Shown: positions 43,801 through 55,191, counted from the stretch's first letter. The stretch: 64,000 nt of DNA from Melitaea cinxia (GCF_905220565.1 NC_059421.1:10437501-10501500); one strand, 5' to 3'. Notes: a model not told the origin generated them from the letters alone. Numbers and translations are program-made.

Positions 43801-43870
43801 TTATATAACAGTTTACTCCAAATTAACTCCTTAACGATAAGGAGTTAATGAGTAAACTGTAATATTATAT
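43801..43870. repeat. Strong inverted repeat (23-bp stem)
   Basis: acagtttactc (43808-43818) + attaactcctta (43822-43833) pair perfectly with taaggagttaat (43838-43849) + gagtaaactgt (43850-43860). There is a 3-nt bulge and a 4-nt loop (acga). Not part of any family here. Confidence 0.85.
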
Positions 43871-44852
43871 TTTACGATAGAGATAAATTGAAACTTTAAA
43901 AGAAGTTAACATCCAGTATCTTTTTAATTATCAGGGATGAGCTTAAATAAAATCTTAGAGGACGATTCCAATCAAACAAAGCATCTGTTTTATTGAAAGA
44001 AAATTGACATTCGGTGCGGGAGATAAACAATATTGAACTCTATCGCTGCAACGTTAAAATCTATTATTATTTACTATAACGTATATTTGTAACTATAAAA
44101 TTTTTCATTACAATCCGAGTTTCATTTTCGTGAGGCGTTTGTTTTTATGTCCTGGTGCAAGTGATAAACTTAATATGTATAAACAACAATAAATTCATTT
44201 TTTTTTTTTTCGTAATGTTGACATTTTTTTTTTTTGTATAATTTGTATCAGGAGCAAAACTATAAACTTTTAAATATTTATAAATACATAATTAAAGTAA
44301 TAAAATTTAAAAATGGTCTTAATTAAAAAATTTAACAAAGAAATGTTAATAGGATAGAATGAACTGAAAGAGGTTATTTTTTTTCTATTTAAAGTAAATC
44401 AGGTCCGAACGGTCTTAACCGAGCGCTGTAGAAACTCGGTCTCAACTAATGAGTGCAATTAGTATAACGATGTAGTTTTAAACGTCGGCTTAATCTTAAT
44501 TTCTTAAATATACCTAGTAATTGTGCAGTTTGAAGTTCCGTTGCGGAATTTTAAAGAATTTGATTAGTACAATTTTCATTAAATTGCCAAATCACATTGC
44601 GTTTAACGTACTAATTGAAACTCGAAATAATTAACATAAATTAATACTCAATTATTTGAAAATTTAATCTTAATAAACGATACAATAATGACTATTTAAA
44701 ATTGTTGGCTTATTCTAAACATTTTTAAAAAATACAAAAAAAAATATTGTGTTTTTAATTTTAAATTAAGAAAATTCTATCAAAAAGTAACCTTAATACA
44801 AAAATTAAACCAACGATTATATTTTAATTTTATATTTTTTATTTTTACGCAA
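43871..44852. other. No gene seen
   Basis: About 980 bp, AT-rich, unassigned. Confidence 0.4.
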
Positions 44853-45054
44853 CTAGGTCGGCAAACAAGCGTACGGCACATTTTATTGTAAGCGATCCTC
44901 CCAGAAGCTCTAGTCATCTTACACGCCACAATAAAACAAAACTGCTTACAACTAATATTATTTAACTGTGGTTTTCTGGTAAGTTGAAGTACTACAGTCA
45001 GGCTGCTCCAGATTTTTATCAGAATATTTTCTGCTGTGTCCTACCTCAGTTAGG
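44853..45054 (+). repeat. C-family repeat with internal deletion
   Basis: 'ctaggtcggcaaacaagcg' then a jump to 'ctcccagaagctctagtca' and the usual end. Confidence 0.65.
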
Positions 45055-45490
45055 AACCTCCGTTAAATATATAATACAAACGCTACACACAACGATTTCA
45101 TAAAAACAACAAATAAATAAGTAATGCAACAATTTTGTGGTCCTGAAACAACACATAAACGGAAAATTTCGACCCGCTGAACAAGCTTTTACGAAATTTG
45201 AACTAAAAAAGTATCATTATTTTAAAAATAATAACATAATAAAATTTTAGTTTTAATTACCCGCTCCCGCTTGTAACATAAACCGCTATCTCCTCTGAGG
45301 TCATATCTGGAAGCTCGCCAATACCGAAGTGACCGTCGCAGCGGCCTCTAGCATTATTTTCACCATTTACTTACTTCGTTTATTACTCATAACTATTTTG
45401 GTTTGTGATATAGATGATTAAAATCATCAATCGCCTCTGGATGTGATGCTGTGTTTCCTTTTAGTCATAACAATATTATCTTAAAGTTTA
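45055..45490. other. No gene seen
   Basis: Unassigned; slightly GC-rich at 45290-45350. Confidence 0.4.
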
Positions 45491-45605
45491 TTTGCTAGTC
45501 TCAGGGTTTACTGGTTCGAATTGAAAAATTATTTTTGTGTTGGATAGCTCATTTACCGAGGACGGCTAAAGGCTATTTTTCCTCAAATTAATTAACGCGG
45601 TTTAA
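45491..45605 (+). mobile_element. Helitron-like fragment, family N
   Basis: 'ctagtctcagggtttactgg' to 'atttttcctcaaattaa' match the N interior. Confidence 0.5.
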
Positions 45606-45704
45606 TCGCGATCTGTTACGATCTTGACGGGAAGAATGGGAGTGTTGCTAAATTCTAACGCCGGACACCAAACAACAAACTATATAAACTATAAAATATC
45701 ACTC

Positions 45705-45890
45705 ATTCATCATTCCAGCCTATTGCAGTCCACTGCTGGACATAGGCCTCCAAAAGTTCGCGCCAAAAATGCATGAACTCATGTGTGTTGCCCATAGTCA
45801 CCACGCAGGGCTGGCTTTGTCGCACCGAAGAACGGGAAAGAGAGGGGGTGGCTAAATTCTTTGGTGCCGTAGCCCACACAGCACTCATTA
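45705..45890 (-). mobile_element. Family A retroposon, large internal deletion
   Basis: Tail half, then a jump from 'ctttgtcgcaccgaag' to 'ggaaagagagggggtgg'. Followed by three tandem 'cactcattaca' units (45891-45925). Confidence 0.65.
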
Positions 45891-45929
45891 CAGCACTCAT
45901 TACATCACTCATTACAATGAAATAACTTT

Positions 45930-46005
45930 TTTTACGCGGTTTATTAAGTTTTTTAAATGCCCGGCGTTTCGGATACTTTACAGCAAACAAGGTCACGGGA
46001 ACTAT
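45930..46005 (+). repeat. Dispersed repeat P, copy 2
   Basis: 'cgcggtttattaagttttt', 'ggatactttacagcaaac'; partner at 326-412. Confidence 0.6.
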
Positions 46006-46465
46006 CCAGAAAGTCCAGAGTGTCAAGTGAAAATAATTTACAAAATATTACGATTTATAATAAGGAAATAAAAGTCAAAATTGACAACTTATACCTACAA
46101 CGCAATAACAATATTGTGTTGATTACAATTGCCAGTAAGTGCTTGATAACTGTTAAAGATAAACAGTCAAACTTATTGGCAAAATTCCATTAATAATATT
46201 ATAAAAATGTGTGGCTTGGGTGTCGGTTTACTCCATACGAGGTATTTATGTCACACACTGCATTTATAATGAGTCACGGGTTCTAAAAGAGTATCTTTTG
46301 AGTTCCTTGCTGATTTCACTGCTAGCTTCTCATTAATTATAATTCATTTTAAATCGCAGACAGGCAGACAAATTAAAATGAAATCCGTAATAGTTTTTGG
46401 TGTCAGAATTGGTCGTTGTGAGTTTAATAATCTCTCAAACTATTATTTATTTTGGTGTTACCCAC
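46006..46465. other. No gene seen
   Basis: Unassigned; no support for the 78-codon frame beginning in repeat P. Confidence 0.4.
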
Positions 46466-46612
46466 ACAAGGGAATTCTAAACATTTTTTAATATCATATC
46501 AAAAATCGACCGTTCCAGCGGGGATCGAACACGCATCTCCGACCGAACGTGTCAGTGATATAGCCAATCAAGCTATGGAACGGTGTACCCGTTCGGTCGA
46601 AACTTTTGATAA
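46466..46612 (-). mobile_element. I-family tRNA-derived SINE
   Basis: 'gttacccacacaagggaatt' (tail), B box in reverse 'ggggatcgaac', head near 'aagctatggaacggtgt'. Confidence 0.65.
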
Positions 46613-46767
46613 TATATGATGATTTTACGGTTCTAAGCGACCGTGGCGCCGTCTATAGTGAGTTCTTTTACAGAACTTGTAACTATTCAAAGTTTCATAT
46701 TACAATGAAAATCTTTCACAGTAGACGACACCATTCTATTTTTAATTCTTATGATTTATTTTTATGG

Positions 46768-47110
46768 TGTGCTGTGTGGCTACGCAAGCTGTGTGGCTAC
46801 GGCAACAAAGAATATAGCCAACCCCTCTCTTCCCATGGGTGTCGTAAGAGGTGACTAGGGGATAGCACAGTTCCGCTACCACCTTGGAACTTGTAAAGCG
46901 AAGGTAGGATAACCATCCAACTGCTGGCTTTGAAATACACTGGTCGAAGACGGGCAGCAGCTTCTTCGGTGCGACAAAGCCAGCCCTGCGGTCACCAGCC
47001 CGCCTGCCCAGCGAGGTGACTATGGGCAACACACATGAGTTCACGCCATTTTTGACGCAAATTTGTGGAGGCCTAAGTCCAACAGTGGACTGCGATAGGC
47101 TGAAGTGAGT
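46768..47110 (+). mobile_element. Family A retroposon with duplicated head
   Basis: 'gctgtgtggctacg' occurs twice (46771 and 46789). Body complete; GTGA-type tail. Confidence 0.75.
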
Positions 47111-47117
47111 GATTGAT

Positions 47118-47160
47118 TTTTCTGGTATCCACACCTTAAGGAATTCTAAGCATTTTTTAA
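47118..47160 (-). repeat. I-family tail fragment
   Basis: 'tatccacaccttaaggaatt' resembles the I tail; adjoins the A copy. Confidence 0.4.
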
Positions 47161-47523
47161 ACTATCTTTCATAATAGAATTTGAACAGTTTTATTATAAG
47201 TAGCTTATTTCTATACTTACTATTCTATTGGTATCTTATAACGAACAATTTCACTCTCAAATGTAAAAACCTTGAATCTGTATGAAAGTCGTAATAGGTT
47301 AACTATTAGGATAAAATTAGGTTTACGATAAACATGAAATAAAGTCAAGGTCGGCGTAAAGGAGGATCGTTACTACACGTTCTGTGTGTCGTAAGTTTTT
47401 ATTTTAAGACAACTATGAAGGGAATTTTATGGTATTTACTTTTAAGAATATTTATTAGTATAGAACATTTTTTTTATTTAGATTTCGTATCAAAAAATAT
47501 TATATAACACTTTTATTTTTGTT
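47161..47523. other. No gene seen
   Basis: Unassigned. Confidence 0.4.
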
Positions 47524-47532
47524 ATTTTTTAT

Positions 47533-47888
47533 GTCGCTTCAGCCTGTAATATCCCACTACTGGGAATAGGCTTCTTTCCCCATGTAGGAGAAGGATCAGA
47601 GCTTAATCCACCACGCTGCTCCAATGCAGGTTGGCGGATATATTCCCTACTATGAGTAACGATCGCTATCAGGTGTACATGATAACAACCGGGACTGACG
47701 GCTTAACGTGCTCTCCGAGGCACGGTGGGGAGACCCACAAGGACTGCACAAACACCCAGACCACGGCAAACACCTACAATACAAGTGTTTGTCATGTTCG
47801 GGGATCGAACCCGCAACCGCCAGCGCAACGAGCACAACCCATAGCTGTGACCGCTGGGTTGGCGCAACGGTCACAGCTATGGATTGTC
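47533..47888 (-). mobile_element. B-family SINE with a snap-back inverted head
   Basis: The ordinary reverse-oriented B copy ends at about 47853. A 14-nt spacer and an inverted copy of the first 20 bases of its head follow (47868-47887). The flanking 9-bp repeats 'attttttat' (47524-47532, 47889-47897) lie outside the inverted segment, so it went in as part of the insertion. Confidence 0.75.
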
Positions 47889-47944
47889 ATTTTTTATATT
47901 TGGTTATAATTAAATAAATAATTAATTTTATTGTTGTATAATTA

Positions 47945-48032
47945 TTCACACACATAAGTTCACGGTATTTTTGGCGCTAACTTGTGAATGCCCATGTCCA
48001 ACAGGGGACTGCGAGAGGCTGATGTGAATTAT
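47945..48032 (+). mobile_element. Family A tail fragment
   Basis: 'cacacataagttcacggtat' to 'gactgcgagaggctgatgtg'. Confidence 0.6.
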
Positions 48033-48939
48033 TAACATAATTTAATTAAGAGACTACTATTAAAATGCATAATTAATTTAAAAAATTATTTTTTAACTAC
48101 ATATTATATATTAATTACGTATAAATATAAACGTATATATTTAAAATATATAAAGCTAGAGATAATTTTAACCGTGACGCATTTAAAAATAGGTAGAAAT
48201 ACAAATTATTCATTATTTTTATTATAATTATTACTATTCTTTAGCCACTTTATGTTAATTTTTTTACCAATTATATTCACACGTATAACCTATTATTTGT
48301 GTAGCGTAATGACGTATTTTTATATTAGTTTGTAATATCATATGTACTTTAGTATTATTACTTTAGAAACGCAGTGCACTGTTAAACTGTTAATTGTTTC
48401 TGCTGCACTGTATATCACATTAAATATATACTAGCTGGGCACCTGCGTTGATTTGAGGAAAAAAATAGCCTTCCTTCGTCCTAAAGCACACCAAACCTTC
48501 CTTTTTAAATAGTTTTAATTTTTTAGTTGTAGATGCCGGTAGAGCAAGCAATTATCTATAAAATGATATATAATTTATGTGGAGCAATTGTGAGGCTTTT
48601 TCTAAAAAGGGAGGCAAACATCTTAATCTCAGCGTATTAATATATATGATTTTTTTTCTGTAACGAAATAAATAAATAAAATAATATATCTTTCGTATGT
48701 TTCCTTTACATAAAATAAATCAAAATATTAACATAATTATAATAAGTCAATTAAACGACTAATTTATATTATTAACAAGAAACCTAGATCAAAATTTAAG
48801 ATTTTTCTATAGGCAAATTATTTATACCTATATTAAATGCAAGTATGGTAACTTTTTTGAAATTTATATAAAGAAAAAATACTCAAACAAAATTATAGCA
48901 ATAAATTACAATTAAATAGTTATATTAAGTCGTTAATTT
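48033..48939. other. No gene; Helitron-like end at 48431-48490
   Basis: AT-rich. 48431-48490 reads A|CTAGCTGGGCACCTGCG then 'tttgaggaaaaaaatagcct', an N-type 3' end. Nothing else assigned. Confidence 0.45.
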
Positions 48940-49060
48940 TTCGCATCGCCTCCCGCGCTAAATAGGCACGTGAAAGTATTTATAGGCGCGCGGTCGACCC
49001 CGTTGTGGAAGAGGGACGGGTTTCGGGAAAGCATTGATTTTTGCGTTCAGTCATCAACCG
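48940..49060. other. Isolated GC/CpG-rich island
   Basis: 'cgcctcccgcgctaaatagg', 'tatttataggcgcgcggtcg' and 'gaagagggacgggtttcggg' stand out sharply from AT-rich flanks. A TATTTATAG and a downstream TTCAGTC (near 49046) occur but are too far apart for a canonical TATA/initiator pair. No ORF follows. Confidence 0.4.
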
Positions 49061-49174
49061 ACAATGTTCAATTATTAAATTTACAGAAATACCATTAAAA
49101 AGATTTTTATATTTAAATTTTTATTATAATTATTATTATTAATATACAAAAACTCAAATAATAACTGTATCTGC

Positions 49175-49965
49175 TTGCAAATAAAATTCCGAACGCCAAT
49201 TATATCGACTAGCAACAACGTAGGTACACAAAAAATAGTCAAGTAAATACGCATTATTAGATATAACTCAAAAAGTAGTCATCGGATCTCGGATCAAATT
49301 TAAATATAACTACAAAACAAGCAACTACTTTCGATTAACATAAGAATAATCAAAATTGGTAAACACAGTGAAAAGTTATGTGGTTATATAATACAACATA
49401 GATCGACGAAAAAATAGTCAAGTAAATACGCATTATAAGATACTAGCTGACCCTGCAAACGTTGTTTTGCCATAACACAAAATTTCAAATATTTTTCTCA
49501 ATTTGATCGCAGCACCAACTGTCGGGACAAACTGAAATTAAAATAGAATAATATTGAATATTTGATGCTGCGATGGTAGCGCAGTCTACCGGATCCAATG
49601 TAAAACATTCCAAAATTAACAACTACTTATAAATGAAAAATTAGTTAAATAAACATTTTCCAGTGGACCAAATTGTGAATCTAAACCATCCTCGAATCCC
49701 CTTGAACTCAGACAAAAAATTTCATCAAAATCCGTCCAGGATGAGTTCAGTGACATACACACGCACACAAGAAATATATATTTATAAGACACAACTCGAA
49801 AAGTACTGATCAGGTCTCAATGAAATTTAAATAGGACTACATGACAGGTATCAGTTTTTGATTTAAAAAAAATGCTTGACATTGGTCACTCAGTAAAAAG
49901 TTATGAGGTACAATACAACGTAGATCGACTGACTAAAAGCAGTTTACAAAAAAAAAGTACATAAT
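49175..49965 (-). repeat. G-family repeats interrupted by element S
   Basis: Successive reverse G units ('aaatagtcaagtaaatacgc' at about 49238 and 49415). The series breaks at 49442 and resumes at 49790 'cacaactcgaaaagtactga'. Confidence 0.6.
49443..49789 (-). mobile_element. Helitron-like element, family S, inside G
   Basis: A|CTAGCTGACCCTGCAAACG start; 'gaaatatatatttataaGA' end, 347 bp. Includes 'aaatttcatcaaaatccgtc' and 'gttcagtgacatacacac'. The G sequence continues across it. Confidence 0.6.
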
Positions 49966-50268
49966 CATGATATACCTTTTTAAAATCCTTGTATTGTGCC
50001 CTTCAATTTGATACCCATATTGTAGTATTCGTGAAAAAAAAGGTTTTTCATTAACTACAATGGCTTCGCGCAGCCGCCATGTTTGATTTTTTTTAATGAC
50101 ACCTATCTAAGAACACTTGGGCAGCTAAGACGAACCTAACGATACCTCAATTATGTAAATCCGTTCAGTGGTTTTGGAAATATGAGGTAGTAAAGAATAT
50201 TACATACATACATACATACAAGATACGCGCGAAAAACATAACCCTTCCTTGGCAGTCGGGTAAAAAAT
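49966..50268 (-). repeat. Unclassified repeat V
   Basis: 'cttcgcgcagccgccatgtt', 'gaacacttgggcagctaaga', (ATAC)n at 50206-50220, and an end 'ccttggcagtcgggtaaaaa' like the G terminus. May be an extended member of G. Confidence 0.45.
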
Positions 50269-50467
50269 AATCAACACACCGGTTACATAAACAAACAGAA
50301 TGAAAAAAATATTCTTACATTGATTTTTATTCACGACGAAATACGATACAATATATCGGTGTAAAACTTTTATTCGAAGTTCCTGAGTATTTTACAAACA
50401 ACGGTAAAGTTATAAGTTACTATTCACGAGTATATTTTGGTTCTTTATTTTTTTCTTATTTAACACA

Positions 50468-50515
50468 CTAGCTGTTTTCCGCGGGTTTGTTCGCATCTTA
50501 ATTAGTTCTATTTAC
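50468..50515 (-). mobile_element. Helitron-like 3' terminus fragment
   Basis: A|CTAGCTGTTTTCCGCGGGTT then 'tgttcgcatcttaattag'. Confidence 0.4.
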
Positions 50516-50726
50516 AGATACGTGAATTTTAAATTTACCAGAATTAAAGATTACGTTAGTTAACAGATCTCCTTAGAGGTATTTTTTTTTAAATGTCGAA
50601 GTATGTATTTATTTGTTTTCAATTACTATTCCATAGTATTTTTTTCTCTGTAGACATGGTACATGAGAAGGTGGTTCTTCATAAGTTAAGTAATATAAAT
50701 GTATACTGGTATTAATTCAGATTCTT

Positions 50727-50858
50727 AATGAATTTAAAAAGATAGCAGGAGACAACTGGACGTCAAAAGCCAAATATAGAAAACTTTGGAGTAAAATGGA
50801 GGAGGCCTTTACTCGAAAAGAAGTCCTTAATAGAAAAAGAATAACTACATCTGCATGA
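50727..50858 (+). pseudogene. LINE C-terminal remnant (RTE-like)
   Basis: 44 codons to TGA: 'NEFKKIAGDNWTSKAKYRKL', then 'WSKMEEAFTRKE'. The KIAG-x-xW ... R-x-xW ... EEA pattern matches RTE-type C-termini. Probably 5' truncated, with the ATT microsatellite 50 bp later as its tail. Confidence 0.6.
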
Positions 50859-50906
50859 TTTACTCACAAAATTATTTATTGTACATTAAAGATAAATAAA
50901 TGGCTT

Positions 50907-50919
50907 AGTAATAATAATA

Positions 50920-50956
<37 letters not shown>
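50907..50956. repeat. (ATT)n microsatellite
   Basis: Uninterrupted ATT repeats after a short AAT run; likely the tail of the preceding LINE remnant. Confidence 0.9.
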
Positions 50957-50958
<2 letters not shown>

Positions 50959-51819
50959 TCATGTTATTCAAGTCATAGAATTATTTATACAGTAACTAGT
51001 TAATTACAAATGAAAATTCTAATCAATTCAGCTCCTTAGTTAACAGAATTGTCTCTTTGCTGACGAACTAAAGACTAAACGAGTGCCCTTCAAGTTTAAA
51101 ATATCATATGATATAAATTTTACTATGAACTTTACCTAAAGTAAGACAATTATTGGTAGAAATTTTCTTCTTCTGATTAAAATGGCTTTCAATAGTGCCT
51201 AATGAGCACAGATGATTTCGCCAATGTCACGTAGAAAGGTAGAAATTTTCATCTAAATGAATAAAATAACATTTTTTTGGTAGTTTTTTATGCTATCAAG
51301 TAATCGAAGTCAGTAAAAATTATCAACAAAAGCGATGCTGGAATAGGATAATAGGAATCTTTGAAATTGTTGATAAAATATATAGTAAATATAGCATAGG
51401 TAATAATAATAAAAGATTTGTCTAGCAAAAAATTCGAAAATATTGTAGACATTTTCTATATTTGAAAAAAAAGGTTTATACCCGCCTTCTGTTACATAAG
51501 ACGCATTAACTGACCTTAAGAACAGATCATATGTATTTGTCAAAAATCACTGACAATCTGCAACACGAACCAACAGATTACGAGAAACATAATTTACAAC
51601 GCTACGAAAATATCATAACGATTGGTAAGACCCAATAATATCGTTTTCACAACGCTATGGTATTCGCGCCATGACATCATGCCGTCGAAATAAAGCGAGG
51701 ACAACCCTAGTGATATCGTGATGCCATAGTTAAAGCTATATTTACTGTTCAAAGCTTATTTCGAATATATTGATTTCGATATGATTGGAAATAAAAGAAG
51801 ATATATAATAAGAAAAGGT
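50957..51819. other. No gene seen
   Basis: Unassigned AT-rich sequence. Confidence 0.4.
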
Positions 51820-51945
51820 GCCTCTCTAACTTCCTCCGTTCGCCTCGTCCGATCACAGTATTCGTAACGCTCTCGTCACGCATTTACCAGCTTACTCCCC
51901 AAGTCAAACGTGCATAAAAAAGTTTTACTTCCAAAAAAACTAAAT
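51820..51945. mobile_element. MITE K, one half
   Basis: 'cctccgttcgcctcgtccga' to 'aaaaagttttacttcc'; the other end is missing. Confidence 0.6.
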
Positions 51946-52494
51946 AGGAGTAAACTCCGAAAAAAAATTATTTCTTAAGAATTGAGTACCATAATGCAAC
52001 GCCTATAAAAAGATCTGCATGTAACTAATAAAGTATTCCCGATGGAAAGCTCACACTTGACCCGATTGTGCCGGAAATAATTTTTATACCGAAGTGTATT
52101 ATTTTTAAACGCAGAGGCGTTCTGACGTAACGCTGTCTTTTTCAACTCTCGCTAACTTTGCAGTTAAATGTTTCATTCGTGAGCCTATGTCCTAAATGCG
52201 TATTGATGACAATTAAAATTATTTATTAAAGAATTAATAATAGTAATAATAAAAATAATAATAATAATTAACATTTATTCACACTCACACACATACATCG
52301 ATATACAGACAAGACAAAAAAATTACAATATAACAATTGTATTAAAATATAACTATACAGATAGTATGACAAATAATTACATTGGAAACAATGAACATAA
52401 TATACAACCAAAATAAAGCACAACAAAATTAAAATATATATATATATGTATAAAATTAATAATTTTATAATTAATTTATTTCGGAAAAAAATGT
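51946..52494. other. No gene seen
   Basis: Unassigned; AAT-rich runs near 52235-52265. Confidence 0.4.
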
Positions 52495-52840
52495 TTATTT
52501 ATTTTGATTTTTTTTTTATTTATTGAAAGGTGATGCGTGTCATGTTATTTAAATTTAATTGAGATCTGAGAAGTACTTCACGAGCTATATCTAATAATGC
52601 GTATTTACTTGACTATTTTTTCGTCCATCTATGTTGTATTATAACGCATAACTTTTCACTGGGTATACCGATTTTGATGAATCTTGATTTAATCGAAAGC
52701 TGATGCTTATTTTGTAGTCCCGTTTAAATTTGATCGAGATCTGATCAGTAATTTTTGAGTAATATTCGATAATGCGTTGTATTACTTGTCGTTGTAATTG
52801 AAGACGTTTTTTTTTCGTTTGCGAGTAAACATAATTATAT
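52495..52840 (+). repeat. G-family repeat, two internal units
   Basis: 'cgaaagctgatgc' type blocks about 170 bp apart (near 52522 and 52693). Contains the intact 'taataatgcgtatttacttg' site useful for interpreting 9585-9905. Confidence 0.65.
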
Positions 52841-52949
52841 GTAATATAATCTTAGTAAATAGTAGAGATTCGTATTATGGTAAATATTGTTGGTTTTCTA
52901 AATACATAAAACATACATAAAGATAGTCACCAGTTAGTCACAAGCCAGA

Positions 52950-53063
52950 CTGAGTGAGAGGGCTTGTTTCAGCTCGAGTTCTTAACGAGCGGAGCGGGTT
53001 CGGTGTCAGTTGGCGCGATTTTTGTTGCTCTTGTTTTAATTTTTTATACGACTCAATCAAATT
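52950..53063 (+). other. GC-rich segment, possible promoter or leader
   Basis: 'agagggcttgtttcagctcg' and 'cgagcggagcgggttcggtg' then TCAGTTGG (an initiator-like TCAGT near 53007). No ATG-led frame continues past the SINE that follows. Role unknown. Confidence 0.3.
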
Positions 53064-53275
53064 GACGACGCGTCGGCGCAGCGGTCACAGTACTGACTGT
53101 TGCGCTGGCGGTCGTGTTCGATCCCCGCTCACGACAGATATTTGTATTAGCCATATAGATGTTTGTCGTGGTCTGGGCGTTTGTGCATGTGTATTGTGTG
53201 TGTTTCCGGACCCCCGACACAGGAGAAAATCCTACTGGGGGCCGTTGAGTGTGAAACATTTATTTATTTATTTAA
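53064..53275 (+). mobile_element. tRNA-derived SINE, family O
   Basis: 'gacgacgcgtcggcgcagcg' head, B box 'gtgttcgatccccgc', body 'gtctgggcgtttgtgcatgt' and 'cccccgacacaggagaaaat', end 'gggggccgttgag' plus (ATTT)n. Confidence 0.75.
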
Positions 53276-53924
53276 GCTTAGCATTTCGTCACTTTACTTT
53301 TTGCTGAAGCTTGGTATTATATAAATCACGAAGCGTAAAATTCGAGATCGGCTGAACCATTTAGGCAAATTATTTCTCTTTAAGGATTCCTAATGTTGTA
53401 ACGGGTTCTAACGAAATGTAAAACTTAAGAACAATTTAGAATACAATTTTTATTTCACTCGCTAGAAAGTTCGCGAAACAGGACGTTTAGTAAATAATAT
53501 GTCAATAATAAGTAATTAATAATTGGTCATGCTGTAAGTATTTAGAGTCGTGTTAAGTAATGTGTATTGTGTTAATGTGTAGATTACAGATAGTATTAAT
53601 ATGTTTGTTAAAGACATAAGCATAAGTCAGACGTGTGCCTAATATTATATTACCGTTTAATATTGCTTGATAAAAATAAATTATAATTGTAATTTGAAAC
53701 AGAAAGACTTAGGATATATTGAATATTAAAACATTAATCTAAAGTGTTACTTATTTTTAATTTTAAATAATTTTAATTTTATTAAATTAAAATAAAATCA
53801 GTTGCTAAATTAAAAAACAAAATTTTAAGCTAAAAGCTAAAATGTTTATGTTTCGCTTTGAAACTTTACTTATATGATACAGTAGCTCCTTTACATTTTC
53901 ATGTTGAGACTTTTATTGGTGTAC
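53276..53924. other. No gene seen
   Basis: Unassigned. Confidence 0.4.
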
Positions 53925-54242
53925 TAGCTGTGCCCGCGACTTCATCCGCGTGGAATTTAACAAAAAAGTCATTATTCAGTTCGCAGAGTTAAAAATGAAT
54001 GAATTTCTAAAATAAAAGTAGCGTAAGTTACTCCTTACTACATCAGCTATCTGCCAGTGAAAGTTTCGTCAAAATCGATTCAGCCGTATCAGAGATTAGC
54101 CGGAAAGAACCGGCAGACAGATAGAGAAAAGTTGTAAAATGTCATTTTGGTATAAGTACCGTGATACCTCCATATGCATTTAGTAAAAAGCGATTATTTT
54201 AATATCACAAACAGACACTCCAATTTTATATATTTGTATAGA
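53925..54242 (-). mobile_element. Helitron-like element, family D, full length
   Basis: A|CTAGCTGTGCCCGCGACTTC to GTATAGA|T, 318 bp, the cleanest D copy after 1081. Confidence 0.65.
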
Positions 54243-54536
54243 TAAATATTATACTTTACTTGAAATTGTGATTGAAATTCTTGTGTTTTAAAACTCTCGC
54301 TAGCAGATTTTCGTGACATTTTTTTTTATTTCATTATTTATTATATTCTTTATTGCACTTAAATAAGAAACAAGTATAAATCATATTTACAAAGCAACTT
54401 GGCAAGAGCGAACTTATCTCTAGAAGAGATCTCTTCCAGTCTACCCATATTGGTGTGAATTGATGTTATCAGGGGGCACAGTAGTGAAAGAGTGATTAAT
54501 AATAATTATAAATTTATAAACTTATTCAATATTAAT
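54243..54536. other. No feature seen
   Basis: Unassigned. Confidence 0.35.
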
Positions 54537-54549
54537 AATATAATAGTCT

Positions 54550-54732
54550 CGGAGAGCACGTTACGCCGTCGGTCCCGGTTGTTATCATATATACCTGATA
54601 GCGATCGTTACTCATAGTAGGGAACACATCCGCCAACCCGCATTGGAGCAGCGTGGTGGATTAAGCTCTGATCCTTCTCCTCCATGGGAAAAGAGGCCTA
54701 TGCCCAGTAGTGGGATATTACAGGCTGAAGCG
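54550..54732 (+). mobile_element. B-family SINE, 5' truncated with TSD
   Basis: 13-bp duplication 'aatataatagtct' (54537-54549, 54733-54745). Inserted at the end of the H copy that follows. Confidence 0.85.
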
Positions 54733-54745
54733 AATATAATAGTCT

Positions 54746-54940
54746 GTTCCTACGGTAAGCAACTTAATGCTTAAGTTATAGGTAACAGCCGACTGTTATA
54801 ACTAATTATTTTTTATAAATATACATAAAAATAATACATAAATAAAGATAAATATTACACTCAGACTTAGGCGGAAATCGAATACGCACGTGCGAAGCAG
54901 AAATCGGGGCCACTGTAATCTGCACCATAGGGCTAATCAA
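54746..54940 (-). mobile_element. H-family SINE
   Basis: 'gttcctacggtaagcaactt' to 'ctgcaccatagggcta', head decayed. Confidence 0.6.
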
Positions 54941-55191
54941 AATATGAAACTTTTTAATTATCTTGAAAGATTTGGAGGTTCGCGCGAATCGAGTGTATTA
55001 ACTAGACGTCATTTGCTAATTGTCAATCTTACTTAAACTTCCTTTTAATGAAAAGGGTATTAAAAGTTATTCTGTACAATTTTTATTATAAAAGCTGACT
55101 CCGTGAACTTCGTACCATAGAGACGAGTTGATATTCCAAAATATATCGATTGCTCTTTTGATTTTCTTTTAAATGAACCTTACAACCGTAA

